The notes: a model not told the origin generated them from the sequence alone. A DNA stretch of 64,000 bases from Roseiarcus sp963822215 (GCA_963822215.1 CAWGGX010000007.1:124001-188000); one strand, 5' to 3'; positions 52,473 to 62,691 are shown, counted from the first letter of the stretch. Numbers and translations: made by a program.

Positions 52473-52570
52473 GGCGACACCCTCCGCGCGCGCACCCAGC
52501 CCCAGGCGAGATAGGCGCAAGTGGCGAAGGCGCTGATCGCGCCATAGGAAAACAGAACCGGTTCGACCAT
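52469..52570 (-). CDS. Tiny single-helix membrane protein, first of a pair
   Basis: 33 residues, MVEPVLFSYGAISAFATCAY then LAWGWVRARRVSP: N-out hydrophobic helix with positive C-terminus. Strong GGAGGGAC ribosome site before the ATG. Co-translated with the next ORF. Not a recognised CydX, KdpF or CcmD sequence. Confidence 0.55.
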   Translation of the reverse strand: MVEPVLFSYGAISAFATCAYLAWGWVRARRVSP

Positions 52571-52913
52571 CTCGTCCCTCCATCCGACCGAAATGGGCGA
52601 AGACCCGAAATCGGCTGCAACGCGAAGGACGATGCCGCGTCCGAATAAGCAACATCTTAAAGGATTGGTCCGAATCTTTGGTATCGAGGCTGACGTAACG
52701 TCATTAGTCCCAAGCAAATTCCTGATAGCTTAACAACGAATGAGATCGAAGATGGCTTTTGCTTGAATTTACCTGCAGCAATGCATGTCATGACGATTCT
52801 CGGGCGACGCTTCGTTCGCGGTCATCCCGCATCATGGCGCCGACTGGCGAGCGCCCGCCGAGCGCATCCGCATTCATGCGCCTTCGTCCCAAATGAACGC
52901 GCGTGAGGTCGAC
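52571..52913. other. Intergenic, no gene seen
   Basis: About 340 bases between the divergent tiny ORF pair and the pilin gene. AT-richer part at 52,700-52,790 may hold promoters. Confidence 0.4.
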
Positions 52914-53294
52914 ATGAATGCGTTGAGACGTTTCGCCCGGGACGTCCGCGGCGTGACGTCGATCGAACACGCGTTGATGGCCGGCATGATCGCGATTGTG
53001 ATCGTCTCCGCGGTCCGGTTCGCCGGAACCCAGACGAGCGCAGCGTATGTGGGGATCGGCAACGCGCCGCCATTGGCGTTACGCCGGCTGCCAAAGAGCC
53101 GGGTTCCATTGCTCGCGGCTCCGGTTCGGGCGCGGGCCATCCGGTCTCACCGGCGGGCCCTCGCCCGGCCGCTTCGCGGTGTCCCCCGGGACCTTGCCCG
53201 GGAGGAACGCGCTCGGGAGGCGCTTTGCGGCCCGCGCGAAGCGCGTCATCGACACAAAGCCGTCCGGTTCGAACGCGCTTGTCCGAGCGCCTAG
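52914..53294 (+). pseudogene. Flp/Fap-type pilin, decayed C-terminus
   Basis: MNALRRFARDVRGVTSIEHA, then LMAGMIAIVIVSAVRFAGTQ: the Flp pilin leader and hydrophobic helix, with the prepilin processing motif G/xxxxIE slightly altered (GVTSIEH for GATAIEY). After about residue 55, where Flp pilins stop, the frame runs on for 70 basic non-pilin residues through GC-rich hairpin DNA. No tad/cpa genes nearby. Probably a stray pilin that lost its stop. Confidence 0.6.
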
Positions 53295-53592
53295 TGGTGA
53301 AAAGCCGATACTCGATTGGCGCGCCGATGACCGGCGTCGACGGAGAGCTGCCGTTGCGGATCGCGACTGCGATCGTCGCAGGAGAGACGGCAAGCGGTCG
53401 TAGACCTGCGTCAGGCATTGATCAAGCGACCAACAAGGCGTTGGGAAGGGCTGAGACAGGACACTTTCGGAGCCGCGACGCAAGTTCAATGAAATGCGGC
53501 TTCTTTTGCCGTCTCCTCAATCTTCCTTACCTCATCAGCCTATTGCAACAGCGTCGCAGGGACTGACCCAATGAGACAATACAGACCCGCCC

Positions 53593-55800
53593 TCAGAACT
53601 CGCTCCACGCTTCATTCGCAGTGGCGGCGAGTTTGGCCCGCGGCTTCGAATCTTTGCCGATGGTCTTCGGCGTGCCGCGTGCCGCGGGCCTAAAGTTGGG
53701 CATTGATGTGTGCAATGTCGCGTTCGGCGGATCACGGAACGCGTGCGGCGCGACGCCCCTGAGCTCCTGACGCAGCCCTCCCTCTGCGTCGCCGGTGACC
53801 TTGTACTTGCCGACAAGAGCCGCGAGTTGTTCGGCTTGCTGGGAAAGGTTCTGAACAGCCGCTGTCGTCTCTTCGACCATCGCGGCATTGGCCTGCGTCA
53901 CAGCATCCATCTCGCCAACCGCCTTGTTCACTTCTTCGAGAGCGATCGACTCTTCCTGCGCGCCGGCGGAAATGGCGCCGACGATCTGGGCGAGTTCGAG
54001 CACCTGGGAGACGATGCGCTGCAAAGCGTCGCCGGCACGCGCGACGAGCGCGGCGCCTTGCTCGACTCGTTCCTCCGAGGTCCGAATCAACCCCTTGATT
54101 TCCTTGGCCGCCTCCGCCGACCGCTGGGCGAGCGCGCGCACTTCCGAAGCAACCACCGCAAACCCTCGTCCCGCGTCGCCCGCTCGCGCCGCCTCGACCC
54201 CCGCGTTCAGCGCGAGCAGGTTGGTCTGGAACGCGATCTCGTCGATGACCCCGATGATCTGGCTGATCTGTTTCGACGAGTTGTCGATGGCGCCCATCGC
54301 CTCCACGGCCTCGCTCACCACGGCGCCGGTCTTCTCGGCGTCCTCCTTGGCGGCGCCGACCACGTCTCGCGCATGGACGGCGCTTTCCGCCGTGCTCCGG
54401 ACGGTAGTCGTGACCTCCGCCAGCGCCGCGGCCGTCTCCTCAAGACTCGAAGCCTGTTGTTGCGTGCGCTGTGACAAATCCTCCGCCGCGGAGGAGATTT
54501 CCCTTGTTCCGCCCTGAATCGCATGGGTGTTGACATCGACGGCCAACATCGACTGGTCGAGCGCGTTGAGGGCGGCGTTGAAATCCGCGCGAAACGGTTC
54601 AAAAGCGTCAATGAAGGGCGTGGAGAAACGCTGCTGCAAGTCGCCATTGGACAGGCGAGCAAGTCCGGCGCCGATCTTTTCGAGTGACTCGGCGCGACCG
54701 GTGACGTCCGTCAAAAAGTTGACGATTCTGATCACGCGGTGTTCCGCGTCGAAAATCGGATTGTAGGAAGATTGAAGCCAGACCTCCTTGCCCCCCTTGC
54801 CGATGCGCTTGACTTCCTCGACGATATATTCTCCGCGGTTCAGTCTGCTCCAGACTTCGCGGTAGGCTTCGGACTGCGCGTAGGCCGGATCGACGAACAT
54901 CCTGTGGTGGCGGCCCTGGATCTCCTCGAGCCGATAGCCGATCGTTTTGAGAAGATTCTCGTTGGCGGTCAGGATCGTGCCGTCGGGCGCGAATTCGATG
55001 ATGGCCTGGGCGCGGGAAATCGCGTCGATCTTGCCCTTGTATTCCAGCGTCTCCATTTTCGACGCCGTGACGTCCCTCATAAAATTGACCACCCTGATCA
55101 CGCGGTGCTCGGCGTCGAAGATCGGATTGTAGGAGGCTTGAATCCAGACCTCCTTGCCGCCCTTCCCAACGCGCTTGAGTTCCTGTTCGATACATTCTCC
55201 GCGGTTCAGTCTGCTCCAGAATTCGCGGTAGGCCTCGGACTGCGAGTAGGTCGGATCGACGAGCATCCTGTGGTGGCGGCCCTGGATCTCCTCGAGCCGA
55301 TATCCGGCCGTTTTAAGAAGATTGTCGTTGGCGGTCAGGATCGTGCCGTCGGGCGAAAATTCGAGGACAGACTGGGCGCGGGAAATCGCGTCGATCTTGC
55401 CTTTGTCAACCAGCGCCTGCATTTTCGACGTCGTCACGTCCATCGCGACCGTGACGACCTTGAGGACCTTTCCCGATCGGTTCAGCATCGGATCGTAGGA
55501 GGCCTGAAGCCAGATTTCCTTGCCGCCTTTGCCGATGCGTTTGAACTCCCCAGCGTTGAATTCGCCGCGGGCGAGCTTGTTCCAGAAGTCGCGGTATTCC
55601 GGTTTCGCCGCGTAGCCCGCTTCGACGAACATGCTGTGATGCTGGCCTTTGATTTCCGCCAGCTCGTATCCGACAATCTTGCAGAAGTTCTCGTTGGCCG
55701 TGATGACCTTGCCGTCAGGGGAAAATTCGATGAGGGCGAAGGCCCTCCCGATAGCCTTGAGAACCCGCTTAGAGTCGGCTCCAAGATCGAAAGACATCAT
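53593..55800 (-). CDS. Cytosolic methyl-accepting chemoreceptor with three PAS domains
   Basis: 735 residues, no membrane segment. Three PAS domains (about 12-125, 135-247, 257-368), each with an ANEN/ANDN...GY.L.EI.G.HH core and GKGGKEVW, then a HAMP-like linker (370-420) and an MCP signalling domain with hairpin tip FQTNLLALNAGVEAARAGDA and GRGFAVVASEVRALAQRSAE. No CheR pentapeptide at the C-terminus. PAS2 and PAS3 are near-identical at DNA level. Possibly an Aer-like energy or redox sensor. Confidence 0.93.
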   Translation of the reverse strand: MMSFDLGADSKRVLKAIGRAFALIEFSPDGKVITANENFCKIVGYELAEIKGQHHSMFVEAGYAAKPEYRDFWNKLARGEFNAGEFKRIGKGGKEIWLQASYDPMLNRSGKVLKVVTVAMDVTTSKMQALVDKGKIDAISRAQSVLEFSPDGTILTANDNLLKTAGYRLEEIQGRHHRMLVDPTYSQSEAYREFWSRLNRGECIEQELKRVGKGGKEVWIQASYNPIFDAEHRVIRVVNFMRDVTASKMETLEYKGKIDAISRAQAIIEFAPDGTILTANENLLKTIGYRLEEIQGRHHRMFVDPAYAQSEAYREVWSRLNRGEYIVEEVKRIGKGGKEVWLQSSYNPIFDAEHRVIRIVNFLTDVTGRAESLEKIGAGLARLSNGDLQQRFSTPFIDAFEPFRADFNAALNALDQSMLAVDVNTHAIQGGTREISSAAEDLSQRTQQQASSLEETAAALAEVTTTVRSTAESAVHARDVVGAAKEDAEKTGAVVSEAVEAMGAIDNSSKQISQIIGVIDEIAFQTNLLALNAGVEAARAGDAGRGFAVVASEVRALAQRSAEAAKEIKGLIRTSEERVEQGAALVARAGDALQRIVSQVLELAQIVGAISAGAQEESIALEEVNKAVGEMDAVTQANAAMVEETTAAVQNLSQQAEQLAALVGKYKVTGDAEGGLRQELRGVAPHAFRDPPNATLHTSMPNFRPAARGTPKTIGKDSKPRAKLAATANEAWSEF

Positions 55801-56368
55801 AGACCGTCATCCTCATAGAATCGAAGCAGGACCTGTCCGGCGGTCAGACAGGCGAGGGGCTTCCCCCGCTATGCCGTGCAGCGGGTTCAAGTTCTTGCTT
55901 GATGCATTTCGACGGTGGGGCGTCATGCCGCAAGCGCGAATCGAACTCTCGAACGAGCGACCGTCGTGTCGGCGCCTTCATGCGCATTAGATCTGAAAAA
56001 TCTCTAAAGCTGCAGGAGGGCTCCCGTTTCCTTCGCAACTTCCGCTGCGTCGACCTTGGCGCCAGCTAACCTGTGGCGGGTGGACGCTGTGTTGCGCAAA
56101 CTCGATCGCGATCGCAGGCCTGCGCGGGGCCAATGCCACTCCAGGCGCCTGCGCGCCTCATAAAGACGTCGCATCTGGTTCCCCGCCTCTAACGTTTCAC
56201 GAAAGACCGCTCCTGGGGCTCTCCGCACATACCGGGACCGATCGGGAAGGGCAAGAAACGGTCGGATGGAACCGTTCGCCAAGCCGTCCGGGGGCGACCG
56301 CGACTTGCGCATCCTGCTATTGAGACGGGTATCAGGTCGTTTGGTTTTGGCGCCTGGGAGCCACGCCG
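55801..56368. other. Intergenic, no gene seen
   Basis: About 570 bases between the divergent chemoreceptor and kamA genes. No RNA gene or recognisable ORF. Confidence 0.45.
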
Positions 56369-57502
56369 GTGACGATTGTGAAGACATTGCGGCCGCTGGA
56401 GGCGGCGGACGACGCCGGACCGAAAACGGGCGGCCATGCCCTCAGCCGCCCGGGGCCGCGCCTCACGACGCCCGAGGCGCTCGTCGACGCCGGTCTCGCC
56501 GCGCCGGGGCGGCTCGCCGAACTCGAGGCCGTCGCCGAGCGCTACGCCATCGGGCTCACGCCCGCCCTCGTCCGCCTGATCGACCGCGACGATCCCAGGG
56601 ACCCGATCGCCCGCCAGTTCATTCCCGACGGTCGCGAGCTTCGGCGCGATCCGGCCGAGACCGACGACCCGATCGGCGACGACGCGAGGAGCCCGATCGA
56701 GGGGCTCGTCCATCGCTATCCCGACCGCGTGCTGATCAAGCTGGTTTCGGTCTGCGCCGTCTATTGCCGCTTCTGCTTCCGCCGCGAGCGGGTCGGGCCG
56801 GGCTCGGGGCGGCTCGGCGCGGAGGCCTTCGCCGCGGCGCTCGACTACATCCGGGCGCGGCCTGCCATCTGGGAGACGATCCTGACCGGCGGCGATCCCT
56901 TGACCCTGTCGCCGCGCCGGATCGCCGAGGCGACGGCGGCGATCGCCGCGATCGACCATGTCCGCACCCTGCGCTGGCACACCCGTCTGCCGATCGCTGC
57001 GCCCGAGCGGGTCACCGCAGGGATGGCGCGCGCGCTTGCCGTCCGGGACAAGACGGTCGTCGTCGCCGTCCACGCCAACCATCCGCGCGAACTGACGCCT
57101 GAGGCGCGCGCCGCCTGCCGGCGGCTCGCCGACCAAGGCATCCTCCTGGTCAGCCAGACCGTGCTCCTCAAAGGCGTCAACGACGACGTCGAGGTTCTCG
57201 ACAGACTGATGCGCGGCTTCGTCGAAGCGCGGATCAAGCCCTACTACCTGCACCACGGCGATCTCGCGCCGGGGACGGCGCACTGGCGGACCTCGATCGC
57301 CGACGGCCAGGCGCTGATGCGCGCGCTGCGCGCCCGGCTCTCCGGCCTCGCTATGCCGAGCTACGTCCTCGACATTCCGGGCGGCCACGGCAAGGTCCCG
57401 ATCGGCCCGGCGTCGATCGGGCCGGACGGCAACGGCGGCTACATCGTCGCCGACCCCGGCGGGATCGACCGCCCCTACCGCGACCGGCTCGCCGAGACGT
57501 GA
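56369..57502 (+). CDS. KamA-family radical SAM protein (lysine 2,3-aminomutase-like)
   Basis: 377 residues. Radical SAM cluster CAVYCRFC (Cys129, 133, 136), TGGDPLTLS SAM-binding loop, PLP-binding lysine region near KPYYLHHGDLAPGT and HFR-like end SYVLDIPGGHGKVP. Could be a lysine 2,3-aminomutase or an EpmB that aminomutates lysine for EF-P; no efp or epmA gene in the window to decide. GTG start with GGAG ten bases upstream. Confidence 0.88.
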   Translation: MTIVKTLRPLEAADDAGPKTGGHALSRPGPRLTTPEALVDAGLAAPGRLAELEAVAERYAIGLTPALVRLIDRDDPRDPIARQFIPDGRELRRDPAETDDPIGDDARSPIEGLVHRYPDRVLIKLVSVCAVYCRFCFRRERVGPGSGRLGAEAFAAALDYIRARPAIWETILTGGDPLTLSPRRIAEATAAIAAIDHVRTLRWHTRLPIAAPERVTAGMARALAVRDKTVVVAVHANHPRELTPEARAACRRLADQGILLVSQTVLLKGVNDDVEVLDRLMRGFVEARIKPYYLHHGDLAPGTAHWRTSIADGQALMRALRARLSGLAMPSYVLDIPGGHGKVPIGPASIGPDGNGGYIVADPGGIDRPYRDRLAET

Positions 57503-57527
57503 GCGGCCGGTCCCCCGCGAGGCGCGC

Positions 57528-57725
57528 TCAGGAGCGCATGTGCTCAGCCATGATCGCCGGGCCATGCGCGGACCCCGTCCGCTGCGGGGCGAGCACCGCA
57601 TAGCTCAGCACATAGGCGGTCATCGCCACCATCATCGTCGCGACGACCAGGGTCGCCACAAACCGGAACGTTTGGTCCGCGCCCGCGCCTTCGCCATCGT
57701 CGGCACGCTCATCTCTTCTGGTCAT
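57528..57725 (-). CDS. Small single-pass membrane protein
   Basis: 65 residues from the ATG at 57,725: polar N-terminus (MTRRDERADDGEGAG), one membrane helix (FRFVATLVVATMMVAMTAYV LSYAVL region) and a short His/Met-containing tail. GGGGGAG seven bases before the ATG. Not recognised. Converges on kamA. Confidence 0.6.
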   Translation of the reverse strand: MTRRDERADDGEGAGADQTFRFVATLVVATMMVAMTAYVLSYAVLAPQRTGSAHGPAIMAEHMRS

Positions 57726-57876
57726 CGCCAACTCCCCCTTGCGGGCGGGAAACCCGCAGTCACGCGGACGCTAGCGTCGCTTCCGATGTTCCGCCGTGAT
57801 GGACGTCACAGGCGTCGCGTGACGCGCGTCATAGGGCTCTCCCACACGCTGACGAGGGAACGCGGCCCGGGAGGGC

Positions 57877-58293
57877 TCAGCCGAAACCGGTCCCCGCGCC
57901 GCCCGGCTCGAGGCGGATCAGGCGCGAATCCTCGACCGCAGCCTGCCGGTGCTTGACCGCCTCGCGGTAGACGGGATCGTGGATCATCGCGACGAACGCC
58001 GCCACGCTCGGATATTCGGCGATGAAGCAGAGATCCCAGGCCTCCGCCTGCGGGCCGATCAGCATCAGTTCGAACCGGCCGCGCCAGACGATTTTGCCGC
58101 CGAGCCCGGCGAACACCGGTTCGCTTTCCCGGCCGTAGGCGGCGTAAGCCTCCGCCCCGGTCGCCTCGCGTCCGTCCGGATAGGCCGCCGGCGCACGCAG
58201 GCGCACCAAGTTGAGCATATGGATCGGCCCGGCCCGGTCATTGGCGCGAAAGGCGGCGAAAGTCTCCCTGGTCGGATCGATGAAGCCTGTCAT
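57877..58293 (-). CDS. DUF1330-like protein
   Basis: 138 residues: MTGFIDPTRETFAAFRANDR, then PIHMLNLVRLR, YGRESEPVFAGLGGKIVWRG, FIAEYPSVAAFVAMIHDPVY and REAVKHRQAAVEDSRLI, the DUF1330 ferredoxin-like pattern. Function unknown. ATG 58,293 is the conserved start. Confidence 0.85.
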   Translation of the reverse strand: MTGFIDPTRETFAAFRANDRAGPIHMLNLVRLRAPAAYPDGREATGAEAYAAYGRESEPVFAGLGGKIVWRGRFELMLIGPQAEAWDLCFIAEYPSVAAFVAMIHDPVYREAVKHRQAAVEDSRLIRLEPGGAGTGFG

Positions 58294-58999
58294 CGGGGGC
58301 GCTCCTTCAGCTTCCCGCATGGGGGTGATCGGCGCGCCTCGCGAAGCGAAGCGACGACCCGCGGCGTGGCGAAGAGGGCCCCGACCGAGCCCCATCCGCC
58401 ATATTTCCGCGCGTTTGACGGAGGCCGAAACGCGCCAAACGAGGCGCGTAAACGCCGTGACTGGCGTTCAGGCTTGGGGTTTTTGAGCCGCAAACCGCGT
58501 TCTGGCCGACGCAAACAGGCCCCTTGGAGGCCCAAGGACGCCGTCCATTTGGCGAGCGAGCCAATGAAATCATAGTCTTAGGCCCGAGATTCTGACTCGC
58601 GACCGCTCCCGGCGAGCCTGTGTGACACATTCCAGCCACATTTCCTCCGGTTTGACAAGAGGATCCAGACCTCGGACCGTCGGTTGCGGCGTGTCGAAGG
58701 CGACTGCAGGAGACGGACGCCGGCTCGGGGTCGCCGAGGACGGTCGGGACGAAAGCCGGCGGCGCCGCGGGTCTAATTTTGGTCATCAAAATCAGACTAC
58801 GCCATATTTCCGATTATCGCAAGGGTTTGCTCAACTCTTAATCGCGCTAGCCGTTGGTCGAACAGTTGGAGCGATCAGTCACGCCGCGTGGTGGCCGCCC
58901 CCGGCTGGGGAATGGCAGGACTCGGTAGAGTAGGAGTGTGGCGCGGTGGCTTTAGGCCGGGCATGTCTGTTTGCCGCCCCTTTCGTCTGGCGGTGCCTT
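58294..58999. other. Intergenic, no gene seen
   Basis: About 700 bases; several repeats of dispersed type, e.g. GGCGCGCCTCGCGAAG near 58,333. No gene recognised. Confidence 0.45.
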
Positions 59000-59039
59000 A
59001 GTGGCTCGGCCATAGCTCCGTTTCCACAACCCCCTCATC

Positions 59040-59074
59040 GAACCGAACGTGCGGATTGCCCGCATCCGGCTCTC
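59040..59074 (-). ncRNA. Group II intron domain V
   Basis: Minus strand GAGAGCCGGATGCGGGCA, then ATCCGCACGTTCGGTTC: the conserved domain V hairpin (AGC triad region, two-base bulge) that forms the ribozyme active site. Appears intact. Confidence 0.88.
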
Positions 59075-59084
59075 GGACAAGACC

Positions 59085-60424
59085 TCACGCCTTCGTCCAC
59101 GGCACGTCGTGCCCAAGCCGGGTCAGACGTACGAGCCCGAAGTGCCCGTAGAGGTGCGAGAGTGGATAGCTCCCGCCACTTCGTCGCCTGACCTTGTGCT
59201 TGGCGCGCAACCACCGGCGCAACCGCACCGCTGTGTAGGAGTCGAGCGCCCGATACGCCTTGCTGAAAGCGCCTACCGAGAAGTAGTTCGCCCATCCGCG
59301 CAGCGTGCGATTCACTTTGCCCACCAGCGTCGTGGTCTCTTGCCATGTGCACGATCGCTCGGTCAGCGCGTGGATTTTCTCGACCCCGCGCTGAATGCTC
59401 TTCTTTGACGGCCGGTAGCCGATACGGGCCTGCCCGGTCCTCGCCGAATACATCCGCCCGAACGTGTATCCCAGAAAGTCGAACTCTCCTTCCGGCGCCT
59501 TGCAGATGCGTGTCTTCTCCTCGTTCACCGTCAGCTTCAGCTTGCCCATGATCTCGCGCAGGCCCTGCAACGCCGCTTCGGCCTTGCCCCTTCTGCACAG
59601 GATCACGAGGTCGTCGGCGTAGGTCACGAGCCGCGAGCCGAGGGTTCGCTCGAGCCCGAACATCTTCCACCCCAGCACGAACCGGCGCATGTAGATATTC
59701 GCCAGCAAGGGTGAGAGCGGAGAGCCCTGCGGGATGCCGCGCCGCTTATCCCGCGCCTCGGTCGTGCGCGTCTTCCGCCCTCGATCGTCGGTTTCTTCCA
59801 CGGGGCAGTCCAGCCACATCTTGACCAGATGCAGCACGCGCCGATCGACGATCCGGCGCGCCACCGACTTGAGCAAGTCGGAATGCGGAATGCTCCCGAA
59901 GTAGTCCGCGAGGTCGGCGTCCACCACTTCCGGATGGCCGCGAAACAGCAGTTCCTCCACCTCGACCACCGCCTGTTGGGCGTTTCGCCCGGGACGGTAG
60001 GCGTAGAGTTCCGGTGGAAGATCGGCCTCAAAGATCGCCCCCGGGTCCAAGCCCGGGGGATCGCTGCCGTCATGCAGACCCGATCCCGCAAGGTCGAGAT
60101 GCCCAGCGGCCTGAGCTTGCCGTTGGCCTTCGGTATGTAGACGCGTCTGATTGGGTCCGGTCGGTAAGTCTCCTGCCTGAGCGCAAGCGCCAGTTCGCCC
60201 AGCCATCGCTCGACCCCGTACGCCTCGACGGCCTCGAAGTCCTGACGGTCCACGCCCGGCGCGCCCTTGTTGGAGCGGCACTGGGCATAGGCGTGCGCCA
60301 GGATATCCTCGCGGCTGATCTTGTCGTAGAGGGCGTAGAAGCGGTAGCCGGGTTCTGCCTTCGCTTTCGCGTGCAACGCCGTCTGCAGTTTCTGAACGCT
60401 ATCCGGAGTTGATAGGTTGCCCAA
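59085..60424 (-). pseudogene. Group II intron reverse transcriptase/maturase, frameshifted
   Basis: N-terminal part (60,424 to about 60,075) encodes the RT-0/RT-1 region ending LGISTLRDRVCMTAA. The rest continues in another frame (FEADLPPELYAYRPGRNAQQ ... SRLVTYADDLVILC ... FDFLGYTFGRM ... LYGHFGLVRLTRLGHDVPW) to 59,085. At the junction, 60,032-60,062, a palindrome CCCGGGTCC/AAGCCCGGG replaces the expected codons and shifts the frame. Catalytic YADD and the maturase X domain are otherwise intact. Confidence 0.87.
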
Positions 60425-61090
60425 TCTCCAGGTCCTTCACCACGTGTTGCGTCTGTCCTGAACTGAGGTCCCTTCCCTCCCCCGGCGTTACCCGGCTTCA
60501 GCGGTACTCCGAACCTCTCCGCCACCCCGTAGCGCCCGGCCCATCCCTCGCGGGCGTCCGGTTGGTCATCCCTGACCACGCCATGGGGCTTCCCGTGTTG
60601 CGCGCACCTTCCTTGTGTACGTGCTGCCGCCACTACCCCGGCGCAGCGGCTGGGCGTCGTCTTCGCTCGTCTCACCCAGCCGTGTCAGCCTTCCCCGAAA
60701 ACGTCGTCGGGTCGGCCTGCACATCGGCATTTTCGAGGCTTGCTCGGCGTTCAATCGCGTTGCGGCCCGCACACTCGCGCCGTCACCTGAATGTGACGGT
60801 TACACCGAAGGCTTCAGCCATTTCGTCACCTCCATGACTGCTCCGGTTGCTTCCGGCTGGAGCGTTCGCCGGGTGGGACTCGCACCCACTGGAAAGCGCC
60901 GCCTTCTCACGGCGCACACGTAGAGCTGCCTTTGCAGATCGCGACCGCGAACGTCGCAAGTGGGCAGGTAAGCGGGCATGGAAGTTCCCATACGTCACTT
61001 CGCCGAGAAAGATTTTGTTTTGTTAATGAGGGCTTTCTGGGTTGTGAAGACACCGTCTGCAACCTATCAAATCCGGAGTGATTCTCGATA

Positions 61091-62569
61091 ATGGCAGGCG
61101 GCCTACGCCGCCGCCAACTGGAGGCGGCTCTGTACGTCAACGTCCTCAGCCCGGATCGTTCGCAGAGAGCGGCCACGCGTCCGGCCGCCGTCGTCGTCCT
61201 GGGGATGCACCGCAGCGGCACGTCGAGCGTCGCCGGCGCCCTTGTCCGGCTGGGCGGATCAGCGCCTCGCCACCTCATGGCGGCTTGTCCGGACAACGCG
61301 CGCGGATTCTGGGAATCACCGGTCCTCATGGCGCTGAACGACGATATTCTCGCTGCCGGCGGAAGCGTGTGGACGGACTGGCGTCGGTTCGGAGCCGGCC
61401 GCATCAACGCGGCGCAGGCGAGCACGCTGCGCTCACGCGCGAAGGCGGTCCTCGTCGACGAGTTCGGCGACTCCCCCGTTCCGATTGTCAAGGATCCGCG
61501 CATGTGCCGGCTCATGCGCTTCTGGCTGCCGGTATTCGAACAACTCGCCTGGTCGCCGCGCGTGGTGCTGCCGGTCCGGTCGCCGCTCGAGGTCGCCTGG
61601 TCGCTTCGCCGGCGCGACGGCTCCGACGTGGGTGCGAGCTGCTTGCTTTGGCTGCGCCACGTGCTCGACGCCGAAGCCGACACGCGCGGAATGAAGCGCG
61701 CCGTGCTCGACTGGTCACGCGTCCTCCAAGATTGGCCTGCATCGCTCGGCCCGGTCGCCGAGCGGCTGGACGTGAGTTTGGCGCGCGACGGCGATCCCGG
61801 TTTTGCTGAAGTCGGCGAATTCCTGTCGTCAGACCTGCGGCGATTCACGGCCAGCCCGGCCCAGCTTCACGCCGATCCTGCCGTGACGAAGCTCGTCGTT
61901 GAGGTCTATGCGGCGATGCTCGACCTCACGGACGACGCCCACCACGTCTCGACGCTGCGCCGGCTCGACGCGCTGCGTCTCCGCTTCGAGGATGCGGCTG
62001 CGGTTTTCGGTCCAGCCATGGACGAACGCAAACGTGCGGCGCAGGCGCAACACCGCGCGATCGGCGCGCTGGAAGACGCGGTGCGAGCACAGGACGCGGA
62101 AACCGCTGATCTCCGACGCGCGCGCGAAGACCTCGAGCGGCGAAATCTCGAGCTGGAACATCGAATCCATGAGCAGGAACGCGACCACGCCGAGGCGCTC
62201 GCGCGCGCCAACGCGTTCATCAACCGTTGCGCACTCGGAGGGCCGTCGAAGCCAGAGAAACGGCGGCGTTCGACACGCTCGCTGCGGCCGCCGCGAACCG
62301 TGAACCGTCAGCAACTTTCGACCGTCCGGCACTCGCTGTTTTTTGACGAGACCTTTTACCTTTCGGTCAACCCGGAAGTGCGCGCTTCGCGCTGCGACGC
62401 CGCGCTCCACTATCTCCTCCATGGCTGGCTGGAGGGGCGCGACCCGGGGCCATTCTTTTCGACCAACGCCTATCTCGACCGGAATCCGGATGTCGCGGCA
62501 GCCGGGGTGAACCCGCTTGTTCATTACGAGACGCATGGCAAGAAAGAAGACCGGCCCGCAATCGGGTGA
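61091..62569 (+). CDS. Modular sulfotransferase-family protein
   Basis: 492 residues. N-terminal P-loop sulfotransferase fold: PAPS 5'-phosphate loop LGMHRSGTSSVAGAL (residues 37-51), 3'-phosphate region VLPVRSPLEVAWSL. Residues ~305-370 form a coiled coil (TADLRRAREDLERRNLELEH). C-terminal ~90 residues contain two DxxxYLxxNPDV-type repeats (FFDETFYLSVNPEVRAS; NAYLDRNPDVAAAGVNPL) seen on glycan-modifying enzymes. Probably modifies surface polysaccharide, together with the next gene. Confidence 0.8.
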   Translation: MAGGLRRRQLEAALYVNVLSPDRSQRAATRPAAVVVLGMHRSGTSSVAGALVRLGGSAPRHLMAACPDNARGFWESPVLMALNDDILAAGGSVWTDWRRFGAGRINAAQASTLRSRAKAVLVDEFGDSPVPIVKDPRMCRLMRFWLPVFEQLAWSPRVVLPVRSPLEVAWSLRRRDGSDVGASCLLWLRHVLDAEADTRGMKRAVLDWSRVLQDWPASLGPVAERLDVSLARDGDPGFAEVGEFLSSDLRRFTASPAQLHADPAVTKLVVEVYAAMLDLTDDAHHVSTLRRLDALRLRFEDAAAVFGPAMDERKRAAQAQHRAIGALEDAVRAQDAETADLRRAREDLERRNLELEHRIHEQERDHAEALARANAFINRCALGGPSKPEKRRRSTRSLRPPRTVNRQQLSTVRHSLFFDETFYLSVNPEVRASRCDAALHYLLHGWLEGRDPGPFFSTNAYLDRNPDVAAAGVNPLVHYETHGKKEDRPAIG

Positions 62570-62691
62570 GCGATCCGGGGCCGGCGACGCGGCAAAGCCT
62601 CATCAGAGGTTGGGGATAGGCGCGCCGTCGAAAATCTGGGCGCGCCAGATTCCGCTACGCCTCTAACGTGTCGAACTCGTTTGATGGATAA

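Larger units (their letters stand above)
59000..60919 (-). mobile_element. Group II intron with degenerate maturase ORF
   Basis: 5' end near 60,919 reads GTGTGCGCCGTGAGAAGG and, downstream, GGGTGCGAGTCCCACCC (domain I hallmark). The maturase-type reverse transcriptase follows, then domain V at 59,040-59,074 and a domain VI hairpin (GTGG...CCAC) to about 59,000. Boundaries are approximate to a few bases. It sits in a dispersed-repeat sequence also present at 53,341-53,410. Confidence 0.85.

Noticed and set aside
56189..57601. 470-codon minus-strand frame opposite kamA
   Set aside because: Shadow of the radical SAM gene.
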